Source: Antarctobacter heliothermus
GTDB lineage: Bacteria > Pseudomonadota > Alphaproteobacteria > Rhodobacterales > Rhodobacteraceae
NCBI RefSeq assembly: GCF_900188425.1
Contig: NZ_FZON01000012.1
Coordinates: 49,786 to 113,785, forward strand
DNA length: 64,000 nucleotides
Direction of reading: 5' to 3'
Position 1 is the stretch's first letter. Every line of letters begins with the position of its first letter. Below the pieces are notes generated by a model. The model saw only the letters and a list, made by a program, of their open reading frames with translations, was not told the DNA's origin and did no database searches. Shown one piece after another: positions 1 through 8,321 of the stretch. A program made the position numbers and the translations under genes.

Positions 1-110
1 CGCCGTTTGTTGAGTGGCGAGAGGGTAAAGAAACCCTTCTTTGGCTCTGGCGGCACGGCAAAGCCGGGGGTCGGCTTGGGCGTCGTCTCAGGTTGAGGAT
101 TGGTAACCAT
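1..110 (-). CDS. yejE: ABC transporter permease, YejE-like (N-terminus only)
   Basis: Only the first 36 or so codons are present; the gene runs off the left edge. The ATG at 110 opens a Pro/Thr-rich start (MVTNPQPETTPKP) ending in a KKGFFTLSPLNKR-like stretch, typical of the cytoplasmic N-terminus of YejE-type permeases before the first membrane segment. It begins 3 bases after the stop of the yejB-like gene, so the two are translated together. The identity rests mainly on position after yejB and on this short N-terminus; the membrane domain is outside the window. Confidence 0.7.
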   Translation of the reverse strand, partial: MVTNPQPETTPKPTPGFAVPPEPKKGFFTLSPLNKR

Positions 111-113
111 CAA

Positions 114-1202
114 TCAACCCTCCCGCTTTTCAAAGTCGATGCGTGGATCAACGACGACATACATGAGGTCCGAGAGCAGACCGACGACAAGGCCTATCAT
201 CGACGTGATGAACAGGGTGCCAAAGATCACCGGATAGTCGCGCGCCACCGCCGCCTCAAACCCCAGACGCCCCAGCCCGTCGAGGCTGAAAATCGTCTCG
301 ATGATGATCGAGCCGCCGAAGAACACGCCGATAAAGACGCCCGGCAGACCGGCAATCACGATCAGCATCGCGTTGCGGAAGACGTGGCCATACAGCACGC
401 CCTTTTCCGACAGGCCCTTGGCGCGGGCGGTCATGACGTACTGTTTCTTGATCTCGTCGAGAAAGCTGTTCTTGGTCAGCAGGGTCAGCGTGGCAAAGGC
501 CGAAATGGTCGAGGCAAAGATCGGCAAGGCAATGTGCCAGAAATAATCGACCACCTTCATGAAGATGTTCATCTCTGCCCAGTTGTCAGAGGTCAGCCCC
601 CGGATCGGAAAGATCTGCCAATAAGAGCCACCGGCAAAGAGCACCAGCAGCAGAATGGCAAAAAGAAAGCCGGGGATGGCGTAGGCCACGATGATTACGC
701 CGCTGGTCCATGTGTCAAAGCTGGTGCCATCCTTGACCGCCTTGCGGATGCCCAGCGGGATCGACACCAGATAGGCGATCAGTGTCGACCACAGGCCCAG
801 CGAGATCGACACCGGCATCTTTTCAAGCACCAGATCAATCACGCCGATGGAGCGGAAATAACTCTCTCCGAAATCCAGCCGCATGTAGTTCCACATCATG
901 TTCAGGAACCGTTCCAGCGGCGGTTTGTCGAATCCGAACTGGCGTTCGAGATCGGCGATGAACTCGGGCGGCAGGCCGCGCGCACCGGCATAGGTATCGT
1001 TGCCCCCGCCCATCGCGCCGGCCTCTGGCGTCTCTGACGCGCCGGCGAAACCGCCGAACACATCGCCCTGACCCTCTATCTGGGCGATGATCTGTTCAAT
1101 CGGGCCGCCGGGGACAAACTGCACCAGCACAAAGTTGATGATCATGATCCCCAACAAGGTGGGGATGATGAGCAGGAGTCGGCGGAGAATATAGGCTCCC
1201 AT
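114..1202 (-). CDS. yejB: Oligopeptide/microcin C ABC transporter permease YejB
   Basis: Inner-membrane permease of 362 residues. The N-terminal hydrophobic segment (about residues 5-30) ends in the VPGGP motif usual in DppB/YejB proteins. A soluble insert of about 60 residues follows, rich in Gly and Ala, and then the binding-protein-dependent transport domain with its EAA loop (ARAKGLSEKGVLYGHVFRN, about residues 260-280), which contacts the ATPase. The long insert after the first segment is characteristic of YejB rather than DppB. It starts one base after the stop of the solute-binding protein gene and precedes yejE, so the order is yejA-yejB-yejE. Substrates are probably peptides; the exact ligand cannot be read from sequence. 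Confidence 0.9.
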   Translation of the reverse strand: MGAYILRRLLLIIPTLLGIMIINFVLVQFVPGGPIEQIIAQIEGQGDVFGGFAGASETPEAGAMGGGNDTYAGARGLPPEFIADLERQFGFDKPPLERFLNMMWNYMRLDFGESYFRSIGVIDLVLEKMPVSISLGLWSTLIAYLVSIPLGIRKAVKDGTSFDTWTSGVIIVAYAIPGFLFAILLLVLFAGGSYWQIFPIRGLTSDNWAEMNIFMKVVDYFWHIALPIFASTISAFATLTLLTKNSFLDEIKKQYVMTARAKGLSEKGVLYGHVFRNAMLIVIAGLPGVFIGVFFGGSIIIETIFSLDGLGRLGFEAAVARDYPVIFGTLFITSMIGLVVGLLSDLMYVVVDPRIDFEKREG

Positions 1203-1203
1203 G

Positions 1204-3147
1204 TCAGTCCAGGTGACCTTCCGCCTTGAGCGCAGCTGCCTTTTCGGGATTCACCCACCAGAAGCTCAGGTAGCCCAGGTCGTAGGGCGGGATCGTCTCG
1301 GGATGTTCGTACATGTCGAAATAGGCCACCCAGCTGTCCGCGATATAGCCCGTGGGGATCACGAAAAACTCATACCGCAGGGCACGGTCCAGCGCCATCA
1401 GCGCCACGTCGGTGTCATCCTGACTTTCGGCGACAAAGCTGGCGTCGATGATCGCGTCCACCAGTGGGCTGGCCAGCCCGGCGGGATTGAACAGGCTAAA
1501 GGCAGCCTCTTCTGACCCGTACATCTGGGTCAGACCGCCGCCGGTCGACAGAAAACTGCCGTAGCGGGTGGAATACAGCATGTCATAGTCTCGTTCGCGG
1601 CGGCGCAGCGTATACTGCGACGGATCAACCTTTTCAAAACTGGCGTCCACGCCGATCTGGCGCAGGTTCTGCACAAATATGTCGTGCATCCCCTCGACGG
1701 AGGATTCGATGTTCGACGGGATCAACATGTTGACCTTGAGCGTCTCACCCTTGTCGTTGCGGGCCAGTCCGTCCTGTCCCACGGTCCAGCCTGCCTCTTG
1801 CAGCAGTCCCATCGCCTCTCGCCGTGTGCGGCGCGACGGAAGACTGTCAGAGGGATCAGAGACATGCATGGTCCAGACGTCTTCGGCCAGCAGTTCTTCG
1901 GGGACAACATCACCCAAGGATTCCAGGAACGCCAGTTCCGCGCCTGCGGGCTTTGCCTTGGCCTCGACATGGGTGCCTTCGACAAAGGAACTGCGGGAGG
2001 TGTAGAGCCCGTGCAGCAACGACTCGTTTGACCATTCAAAGTTGAAAGCCAGAGCAATCGCCTCACGCACACGTTTGTCCGCGAACTGCGGCTTGGCAAG
2101 GTTAAAGACAAAGCCGGTGGGGTTCGGCGGGCTGCCGTCTGGAATTTCCTCCAGTTTTACAATGCCCTGCTTGGCCTTGGGAAAATCGTAGGCCGTGGCC
2201 CACTGCTTGGGGTCGCTTTCAATCTTGAAAGTGTAAGCGCCCGCCTTGAACGCCTCAAACGACGCAGTCTGATCCGCGAAATACTCGACCTGGATGGTGT
2301 CGTAGTTATGGCGGCCAATGTTGTAGGGCCGGTCCTTGCCCCAATAATCCGGGTTCCGTTTGTAAACGATGCGGCGGTTCACCTCAAAGCTGTCCAGCTT
2401 GTACGGCCCGGACCCCATCGCAACTTCCAGCCGTGGCTCATCCAACCTGCGGTTTTCCAGATCCGCCTCGAACCATGCCTTGGAAAAAACCGGGGTAGAA
2501 CCCACGGTTTCGATCCGCGACCGTTTGGTGAGTTCAGAGTTGAAGGTGAATTTCACCGTGTAGGTGTCCAGCGCCTCGACGCTGTCGATCATGCGTCCGA
2601 CGGCCTGTGCATAGGACGGCAGGCCCTGCGTGACGAACAACTTGTGGGAATAGATCACGTCCTCTGCCGTGACCGGGGAGCCATCCCAAAACGTCGCGTC
2701 CTCACGCATGTGAAAGATCACCCAGTCGCGGCTTTCGGGGTATTCGATGCTTTCGCACAGGATGCAGTAGTACTGTCCGACCGAATCCTCTGTCGATTCA
2801 ATCAATTGGTCGTACTGCAGGGTTGTCAGGGCACCGGGGCGCCCCTTGCGCGAATAGGGGTTGAGGCTGTCAAAGGTGCCGGTTGCCCCAAGCACCAGTT
2901 TGCCGCCCTTGGGCGCGTCGGGGTTGACGAAATCAAAGTGGCTGTAATCCGTCGGGTAGTCGAGATTGCCGAAGTAGGAATAGCCATGTGCGGTGGTGAC
3001 GTTGTCGTCGCCGTCCTGCGCCAGGGATGCTGCCCCCCAGAGCGCAAGTCCGATGGCAAGCGTTCCGGTCGCCATGAGACGCATGTCCACGGCGGGGCGC
3101 GTTCGCGCAGCGCTGCGGTCTTGAGGACGTTTGGCCTGGATCGTCAT
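1204..3147 (-). CDS. yejA: Extracellular solute-binding protein, YejA-like (family 5)
   Basis: Periplasmic substrate-binding protein of about 647 residues for the YejBE importer. After a short basic lead comes a signal peptide (MRLMATGTLAIGLALWGAASLAQ). The mature part has the SBP_bac_5 pattern: KGGKLVLGATGTFDSLNPY near the start, and the double-domain ligand fold with YWG and late VDPSQY/RDYDM segments. Three starts compete: ATG 3153 touches the GGGAG ribosome site, ATG 3147 sits 6 bases after it and is preferred, and an internal ATG at 3084 would begin directly at the signal peptide. The gene leads the operon; no regulator lies beside it. Confidence 0.88.
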   Translation of the reverse strand: MTIQAKRPQDRSAARTRPAVDMRLMATGTLAIGLALWGAASLAQDGDDNVTTAHGYSYFGNLDYPTDYSHFDFVNPDAPKGGKLVLGATGTFDSLNPYSRKGRPGALTTLQYDQLIESTEDSVGQYYCILCESIEYPESRDWVIFHMREDATFWDGSPVTAEDVIYSHKLFVTQGLPSYAQAVGRMIDSVEALDTYTVKFTFNSELTKRSRIETVGSTPVFSKAWFEADLENRRLDEPRLEVAMGSGPYKLDSFEVNRRIVYKRNPDYWGKDRPYNIGRHNYDTIQVEYFADQTASFEAFKAGAYTFKIESDPKQWATAYDFPKAKQGIVKLEEIPDGSPPNPTGFVFNLAKPQFADKRVREAIALAFNFEWSNESLLHGLYTSRSSFVEGTHVEAKAKPAGAELAFLESLGDVVPEELLAEDVWTMHVSDPSDSLPSRRTRREAMGLLQEAGWTVGQDGLARNDKGETLKVNMLIPSNIESSVEGMHDIFVQNLRQIGVDASFEKVDPSQYTLRRRERDYDMLYSTRYGSFLSTGGGLTQMYGSEEAAFSLFNPAGLASPLVDAIIDASFVAESQDDTDVALMALDRALRYEFFVIPTGYIADSWVAYFDMYEHPETIPPYDLGYLSFWWVNPEKAAALKAEGHLD

Positions 3148-3315
3148 CGTCATCTCCCTGTCAACCTGTCAACCGGCGGGTCTGCCCGGCAATTTGGCGG
3201 TAATCCTGCTTAGTTCTAAGCTAAGTTTTCCGCGAGACCACATTCAAGTCGAGATTACGGAAACGTCAACGGCACGAAGACGCCGAACACAGGGTCTGCG
3301 CCCGGATCAGGCATG

Positions 3316-3345
3316 AAAAAAGGGCCGTCCGAACCGGACGGCCCC
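3316..3345 (-). terminator. Intrinsic terminator after the membrane cytochrome c gene
   Basis: A perfect 10-bp stem (3322-3331 with 3335-3344, loop AAC) is followed, in the leftward direction, by a run of T from 3321 to 3316. It lies about 35 bases beyond the stop of the cytochrome gene and insulates it from the downstream yejA promoter. Confidence 0.85.
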
Positions 3346-3379
3346 AATATCTGGCCAGCGATGGATCACGGAGTCGTAG

Positions 3380-3892
3380 TCAGCCGCCGGTGGTTTGGAG
3401 ATAGGCGATCAGGTTCACGCGATCCTCGGCCTTGTTCAGCCCGGCAAAGCCCATTGTGGTGCCGGGGGCAAAGCCTCTGGGGTTTTCGAGGAAGGCAAAG
3501 AGGTTTTCCGGCGACCAGACGTCTGCAACTTCGCTCAGTTTGCCCGAGTAGTTAAAGCCATCGACCGAGCCCACGTTGCGTGCCACAACCCCGTCAAGAT
3601 GCGGGCCGGTTGCGTTGCTGCCATCCAGCTTGTGGCAGGCGCGGCACTTGCTCCAGACGCGTTCGCCCTTGTCGGCATCGGCTGCGGCCATGAGCGAGGC
3701 AAAGTCCACCTCGACCTCTTCGACGGGTTCCGCCTCTTCGACCAGAATCGCAAACCCTGCGGCGTGCTCTTCGTCGCCGTGGCCGCCGCCCGTGTGATAC
3801 AGGCCCTCTGCGGCCCATTTGCCCATCAGGAAGATCAGCAAGGCGCCGCAGACGCCGCCGACGATCTTGGTAAAGGTCATGGTATCGAACAT
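3380..3892 (-). CDS. Membrane-anchored c-type cytochrome (CycM/cytochrome c552 type)
   Basis: A 170-residue monohaem cytochrome. An uncleaved N-terminal anchor (about residues 9-27, IVGGVCGALLIFLMGKW) is followed by an acidic linker rich in Glu and Val, then a class I cytochrome domain with haem motif CRACH at residues 83-87 and a distal Met in the GTTMGFAG segment. This is the layout of CycM/cy-type cytochromes that carry electrons from the bc1 complex to terminal oxidase. ATG 3892 (MFDTMTF) is chosen because upstream in-frame codons encode no anchor. It is divergent from pheA across 124 bases, a pairing common in Rhodobacterales. Confidence 0.88.
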   Translation of the reverse strand: MFDTMTFTKIVGGVCGALLIFLMGKWAAEGLYHTGGGHGDEEHAAGFAILVEEAEPVEEVEVDFASLMAAADADKGERVWSKCRACHKLDGSNATGPHLDGVVARNVGSVDGFNYSGKLSEVADVWSPENLFAFLENPRGFAPGTTMGFAGLNKAEDRVNLIAYLQTTGG

Positions 3893-4016
3893 GGGAAGCC
3901 CTGCTTGTTTTATGTCGGTGTCGGGCGCGTATCTATTGCTTTCCATCCCTCTGGGCAAGCGGTAGAAGGCGCGACCAATCGCCCGCTTGTGCGGGCCGTG
4001 TGACGAGGGGCCGGAA

Positions 4017-4850
4017 ATGACACAGCGGATTGCCTTCCAGGGAGAGCTGGGCGCCTATTCCCATCAGGCTTGCACAGAGGCCCGTCCGGGTGCCGAAGTG
4101 TTGCCTTGCCGGTCCTTTGAGGACGTCATCGCGGCGGTGCGTGGTGGACAGGCCGATCTGGCGATGCTGCCGGTCGAGAATTCGACTTATGGTCGGGTGG
4201 CCGACATTCACCGCTTGTTGCCCGAAAGTGGTCTGCGCATCGTGGGTGAGGCGTTTGTGCGGGTGCATATCAGTCTGATGGCTCTGCCCGGCGTTCAGGT
4301 CGAAGAGCTGGCGCGGGTGCGGGCGCATCCGGTGTTGCTGCCGCAGGCGCAGAGCTTTCTGACGAAATACGCCATTCAGGGCGTGGCGGCCCCCGACAGT
4401 GCCGGGGCCGCGGCGGATCTGGCGCGGGCCGAGGCGCGTGATGAGGGCGTTCTGGCCTCTGATCTGGCGGCGGAGATCTATGGGCTGCACATTCTGGCGC
4501 GTCATATCGAGGACCACGCCCACAACACCACGCGATTCCTGTTGATGGCCCCCGATCCGGACACGTCGCGGCGGGGCAGCGCGCGGATGATCACGACTTT
4601 TGTCTTTCAGGTCCGCAACATTCCGGCGGCTCTGTATAAGGCGATGGGGGGCTTTGCCACCAATGGGGTCAACATGACCAAGCTGGAAAGCTACATGGTG
4701 GGCGGGTCGTTCACGGCGACGCAGTTCTATGCGGATATCGAGGGGCATCCTGATGATCCGGGCGTTCAGCGTGCGTTGGAAGAGCTGGATTATTTCACCG
4801 ATATGCTGGAAATTCTGGGCGTTTATCCGCGTGATCCTCGGCGGGATTAA
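4017..4850 (+). CDS. pheA: Prephenate dehydratase
   Basis: Converts prephenate to phenylpyruvate in phenylalanine synthesis. The 277-residue protein has the PDT domain (FQGELGAYSHQA at the start, PVENSTYG, and the catalytic TRF motif in NTTRFLL near residue 180) and a C-terminal ACT domain for phenylalanine feedback, visible as KAMGGFATNGVNMTKLES. No chorismate mutase domain is fused, as usual in alphaproteobacteria. ATG 4017 is used; codons upstream in the frame run into the promoter shared with the divergent cytochrome. It converges on the alkyltransferase gene, with a 16-bp palindrome between them. Confidence 0.95.
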   Translation: MTQRIAFQGELGAYSHQACTEARPGAEVLPCRSFEDVIAAVRGGQADLAMLPVENSTYGRVADIHRLLPESGLRIVGEAFVRVHISLMALPGVQVEELARVRAHPVLLPQAQSFLTKYAIQGVAAPDSAGAAADLARAEARDEGVLASDLAAEIYGLHILARHIEDHAHNTTRFLLMAPDPDTSRRGSARMITTFVFQVRNIPAALYKAMGGFATNGVNMTKLESYMVGGSFTATQFYADIEGHPDDPGVQRALEELDYFTDMLEILGVYPRDPRRD

Positions 4851-4867
4851 GGCACCGGGCCTAGGCG

Positions 4868-4883
4868 TGTCCACGCGTGGACA
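4868..4883. repeat. 16-bp perfect palindrome, copy 1
   Basis: TGTCCACGCGTGGACA is its own reverse complement. It lies 17 bases after the pheA stop, between convergent genes. An identical copy occurs at 42078-42093 and a one-base variant at 58841-58856, each just after a gene end. No T-run follows, so it is not an ordinary terminator; a protein-binding or chromosome-organising site is possible. Confidence 0.7.
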
Positions 4884-4972
4884 GAATTGCGGCCGTGAAA
4901 AATCAATGGGTTACAGAGGCGTTTTTACGTCCGCTTAACCTTTGGCCGCTGTGGAGGGCGAAGCTGCGCTCT

Positions 4973-5428
4973 TTAGATCAGCAGGCCGCCCGCGCCTTCG
5001 TGGCGGAGCAACCAGACCTTTGTCTCGACCCCTGTGCCGCCGGAAAACCCGCCCAGCCCGGCAGAGCCCAGCACCCGGTGGCAGGGGATGAGCAGCGGAA
5101 TGGGATTGCCGCCACAGCCGCGTCCCACGGCCTGCGCAGGGGCACCCAGCGCCTTGGCGATCTCACCATAAGTTGTGGTGTCTCCAAAGGGGATGGCGGC
5201 GATCCGGGCGCAAACCTGTTGCTGAAACTCGCTGGTCTCGACCGCCAGAGGCAGGTCGAAGTCGGTCAGCGTGCCGTTGAAATAGGCGGCCACCTGGGAC
5301 GCGGCGCGGCGCAACAGCGGTGTGTCGTCCGCCGCGTCGCTGGCGATCCATGTGGCGCGGGTGATCTGGCCATTCGTTTCGGTGATCTCGAACGGGCCGG
5401 TGGGCGTGGCCACGCACAAACGGGGCAT
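4973..5428 (-). CDS. ogt: Methylated-DNA--[protein]-cysteine S-methyltransferase
   Basis: Suicide DNA-repair protein that moves alkyl groups from O6-alkylguanine to its own cysteine. The 151-residue product has the helix-turn-helix region (IPFGDTTTYGEIAKALG), the AVGRGCGGNPIPLLIPCHRV active-site stretch with acceptor Cys in PCHR, and the trailing GFSGG. ATG 5428 shares its A with the stop of the upstream Fe-S protein gene (TGATG), so translation is coupled; the same frame is open further upstream, but that part only overlaps the Fe-S gene. The N-terminal domain is short, as in Ogt-type rather than Ada-type enzymes. Confidence 0.93.
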   Translation of the reverse strand: MPRLCVATPTGPFEITETNGQITRATWIASDAADDTPLLRRAASQVAAYFNGTLTDFDLPLAVETSEFQQQVCARIAAIPFGDTTTYGEIAKALGAPAQAVGRGCGGNPIPLLIPCHRVLGSAGLGGFSGGTGVETKVWLLRHEGAGGLLI

Positions 5429-6594
5429 CAGCCGGCCCACCAGTTTTGCGGTTTGACCCGTGCGCCGTGGTCCCGCGACAGCCAGAGCGCGACACGGCGG
5501 AACCGCGACAGGGCCAGCCGCCGCCAGACCCGCGCGGTCCAGCGGGTGTAGTCCCGATTGAACGGGCAGACCCGCAGGCAAATGGCGCAGTCCGAGGCAA
5601 GTTTCGCCCAGAAGCCAAAACATTTTTCCGCGTCCGAGGTCCATTTGCGCACGCCCTTGATGGCCGAGCGGTTGGGGCGGTCGGTAGAGGGCGGCCCGAA
5701 TGGCAGCGCCGCAACCGGGCAGGCATCGGCGCATTTGGTGCAGATGTCGCAGAATGCGGCCACGCCCAAGGGTTTGGGGACATCATGGGACAGGGGCAGA
5801 TCGGTGAAGATCTTGGAGAACCGCAGGCGCGGGCCCAGTTGCGGCGTGATGACCAACTGGTTGCGGGCGTATTCGCCAAGCCCCGCCTTGACCGCGTAGG
5901 GAATGACCAGCGCGGTATCATTCATAGAGGCCACCGCCTGATAGCCAAGGTTGCGGATATAGGCGGCCAGTTGCAGCACCACCGCCGCCTCATGGCTGTA
6001 GGCCTTGCCGGTCGCCGCCCCCGCCAGCGCCGAGGGGTAGGTGGCGACCAGATCGGCGTCCATTTCATGGCCCAGCACGATGACGTTGGTCAGACCCTCT
6101 GGCAGATCATGCGGAGCATCGGACATGTCGCGGGTGTCGACGCGGGCGGAGTACAGCCAGCGGCGGTCAAAATCGGTGATCCCGCAAAGCTGCGCGCCAA
6201 AGAACCGCGCGGTCCGTTTGACCTCTGCCGCCATGCGGGCCGGGTCATCGACGGGGACGCGATCGGGGGAGACGGGGGTATCGGCGCTGAGCGTGGCCTG
6301 AAACCCCTCACGTCGGCCTTGGGCGGCGTGGCGGTCGGTCATGATGTCGGAAATCAGCCACGCGGCGTTGCGCAGGGCAAAATCGCGCTGGGTAAAGCCA
6401 TCGCCGCGCCGGGGGGCGGCCTCGATCCTGTAGGAGGCGAAAAACGCGTCGGTGCGCGGGGAGCGGACGGTGTCATCCCACATGGCGCGGCTGAAGATGT
6501 CGTCACGCTGGGCGAAGGGCTCAAACTCTTCGCTGACCTCGATGCCAGCGGCAGCGTCCTCGGTGCGTTTTGCGCTGTTGGCGGGCCATGTCAT
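5428..6594 (-). CDS. Reductive dehalogenase-like / QueG-like protein with two [4Fe-4S] motifs
   Basis: A 388-residue protein. The C-terminal part carries two ferredoxin motifs, CDICTKCADACPV (about residues 277-289) and CAICLRVCPF (about 336-345), and the middle has the AxxAGLGEYARNQLVITPQLGPRLR segment shared by cobalamin-dependent reductive dehalogenases and epoxyqueuosine reductase QueG. Neither a Tat signal nor the C-terminal membrane partner RdhB is present, so a cytoplasmic, non-respiratory role is likely. Length exceeds QueG by a distinct N-terminal region of about 130 residues. It overlaps ogt by one base. Substrate is unknown; calling it a dehalogenase is family inference only. Confidence 0.75.
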   Translation of the reverse strand: MTWPANSAKRTEDAAAGIEVSEEFEPFAQRDDIFSRAMWDDTVRSPRTDAFFASYRIEAAPRRGDGFTQRDFALRNAAWLISDIMTDRHAAQGRREGFQATLSADTPVSPDRVPVDDPARMAAEVKRTARFFGAQLCGITDFDRRWLYSARVDTRDMSDAPHDLPEGLTNVIVLGHEMDADLVATYPSALAGAATGKAYSHEAAVVLQLAAYIRNLGYQAVASMNDTALVIPYAVKAGLGEYARNQLVITPQLGPRLRFSKIFTDLPLSHDVPKPLGVAAFCDICTKCADACPVAALPFGPPSTDRPNRSAIKGVRKWTSDAEKCFGFWAKLASDCAICLRVCPFNRDYTRWTARVWRRLALSRFRRVALWLSRDHGARVKPQNWWAG

Positions 6595-6699
6595 GCGGCG
6601 ACGCTAGGCGCGGGCGACGCTGGGCACAAGAAACATGTCGCTATCGGGATTGACCCCGGCGCGCCCGCGCCGAAGGTTGGGCGCAAACAGGAGGGCAGT

Positions 6700-7653
6700 A
6701 TGGCCACGGGATTTATTGGATTGGGCGCGGTCGGCGCCAAACTGGCGGGCAACCTGCAACGCAATGGCGTGGCGCTGCGGGTCTTTGATCTGGACGCGGC
6801 CAAGATGGCCGATTTTGTGCAGGCGGGCGCAGAGGCTGGCACATCGGCGGCGGATGTCATGGCGGCCTGCGACATTGTCATTACGTCGCTACCCAGCCCC
6901 GCGGCGTCAGAGGCGGTGCTGTTGCAGATGTTGCCGGAAATGGGACCGGGCAAGACATGGGTCGAGATGTCGACCACCGACCCGGAGGTGATTCAGGAAC
7001 AGGCGGCGCGGGTGGCGGCCAAGGGGGCCATCGCGGTCGAGGCACCGGTGTCGGGCGGCTGTCACCGGGCGGCGACGGGCAATATCTCTGTGTTTTGCGG
7101 CGCGCCGCGCGCGACATTCGAGGCGATCCTGCCGCTGTTGACGATTCTGGGGCGGCAGGTGTTGCACACCGGGGCGGTTGGCACCGCGTCCAAGCTGAAG
7201 GTGATGACCAACTATCTGGCCACCGCCAACCTTCTGACGCTGTGCGAGGCGCTGACCACCATGCAGGCCGCCGGGCTGGACATGGCCACGACCTATGAGG
7301 CGATCCGGGTGTCCTCTGGCACGTCGTTTGTGCATGAGACGGAAAGCCAGTTGATCCTGTCGGGCAGCCGCGACGTGGATTTTGCGCTGGATCTGGTGAT
7401 GAAGGACGTGGGCCTGTTTCAGTCGCTGGCCGATGCGCATGGCGTGCCTCTGGAGCTGTCGCCGCTGGTGATTTCGATGATCAAGGACGGGCAGGCGCGG
7501 TTCGGCGCGCAGGCGCAGTCCGACCGGATGATCGAGCGGCTGGAAGAGGCCACCGGCCTGTCGGTGCGCGCGCCGGGGTTCCCGCAGGAACTGGTCGACG
7601 ATGAGCCGCCCGCGCGCGGGGCCGAGGTGGTTGTGCGCCGGGAGGCTGTGTAG
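6700..7653 (+). CDS. NAD(P)-dependent oxidoreductase, 3-hydroxyisobutyrate dehydrogenase family
   Basis: A 317-residue beta-hydroxyacid dehydrogenase. It opens with the Rossmann motif GFIGLGAVGAKLAGNL, has the substrate-binding EAPVSGGCHRAATG segment (family pattern DAPVSGG) and the catalytic Lys in GTASKLKVMTNYL, about residue 170. A strong GGAGGG site 5 bases before ATG 6700 fixes the start; the much longer open frame upstream is antisense to the Fe-S gene. The substrate could be 3-hydroxyisobutyrate, tartronate semialdehyde or sulfolactaldehyde-like compounds; nothing nearby decides. The C-terminus has a short charged tail beyond the family core. Confidence 0.85.
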   Translation: MATGFIGLGAVGAKLAGNLQRNGVALRVFDLDAAKMADFVQAGAEAGTSAADVMAACDIVITSLPSPAASEAVLLQMLPEMGPGKTWVEMSTTDPEVIQEQAARVAAKGAIAVEAPVSGGCHRAATGNISVFCGAPRATFEAILPLLTILGRQVLHTGAVGTASKLKVMTNYLATANLLTLCEALTTMQAAGLDMATTYEAIRVSSGTSFVHETESQLILSGSRDVDFALDLVMKDVGLFQSLADAHGVPLELSPLVISMIKDGQARFGAQAQSDRMIERLEEATGLSVRAPGFPQELVDDEPPARGAEVVVRREAV

Positions 7654-7747
7654 CGCCGCCAAAAATCCGGTGCAGCGGAGCGCGCCGGGGCTTTCCCCTG
7701 TGCGATGCGCCCAGTAGGAGGGGTGAGCGCAAAAGCGGGGAAGAGAC

Positions 7748-8227
7748 ATGGCACAGGAAGAACTGGCACGGATCACGGCCTCGGCCTCGCGGCGGGTGAT
7801 CGGTGTAGGCTCGATGATGGGGCTGGGGGCGCTGGTGGTTTATGTGGCGCTCAGCACGCCGGAGATGGCGCTGGGCTGGAAGGCCGTGTTGGTGGCGCTG
7901 GGCATCGTCGGGTTGGTTCTGGCGCAGTTGATGTGGCAGTCGACCGGCCATGTGCTGATCCTGACCGAAGAGGCGCTGACCGACAGCGACGGCACGGTTG
8001 TGGCGCGGCTGGAGAATGTCGCCAAGGTGGACCGGGGCATGTTCGCGATGAAACCGTCGAACGGGTTTCTGGTGATCCTCAAGGAACCGGGGCCGCGTGC
8101 GTGGCGGCCGGGCCTGTGGTGGCGGTTGGGGCGGCGGGTGGCCGTGGGCGGTGTGACCGCCGGGTCGCAGACGCGCCCGGTGGCCGACGTCATGATCCAT
8201 CTGCTGCATAACCGGGACAACGGTTAG
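7748..8227 (+). CDS. Two-TM membrane protein of unknown function
   Basis: I do not recognise a named family. The 159-residue product has two hydrophobic helices (about residues 16-37 and 42-63), then a cytoplasmic or periplasmic domain that reads like a small PH-type beta structure (VLILTEEALTDSDGTVVARLENVAKVDRG). ATG 7748 follows a GGGGAAGAG site. It is last in its direction and ends just before a bidirectional terminator shared with the converging TadE-like gene. Roseobacter genomes often carry such conserved hypothetical genes; no role can be assigned. Confidence 0.7.
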   Translation: MAQEELARITASASRRVIGVGSMMGLGALVVYVALSTPEMALGWKAVLVALGIVGLVLAQLMWQSTGHVLILTEEALTDSDGTVVARLENVAKVDRGMFAMKPSNGFLVILKEPGPRAWRPGLWWRLGRRVAVGGVTAGSQTRPVADVMIHLLHNRDNG

Positions 8228-8268
8228 GAGCGATTGCCTGCGGTGTCGGGCTTGGGTTTTGTCCAACG

Positions 8269-8302
8269 AAAAAGGGCTGCGGTCGATGCCGCAGCCCTTT
8301 TT
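8269..8302. terminator. Bidirectional intrinsic terminator
   Basis: A 14-bp stem (8269-8282 with 8289-8302, loop TCGATG) has A-tract and T-tract flanks, so it can end transcription from both the plus-strand membrane protein gene and the minus-strand VWA/TadE operon. Confidence 0.9.
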
Positions 8303-8321
8303 GTTTGGCGTTCGGGCCGGG

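Noticed and set aside
93..1037. Long plus-strand open frame opposite yejB
   Set aside because: Mirrors the codon-position GC bias of yejB, has an Arg/His/Gln-rich composition and no recognisable domain or ribosome site.
4868..4883. Palindrome as a parS centromere site
   Set aside because: The parS consensus in this group is TGTTTCACGTGAAACA-like; this motif differs at several key positions, and no parA/parB is near.
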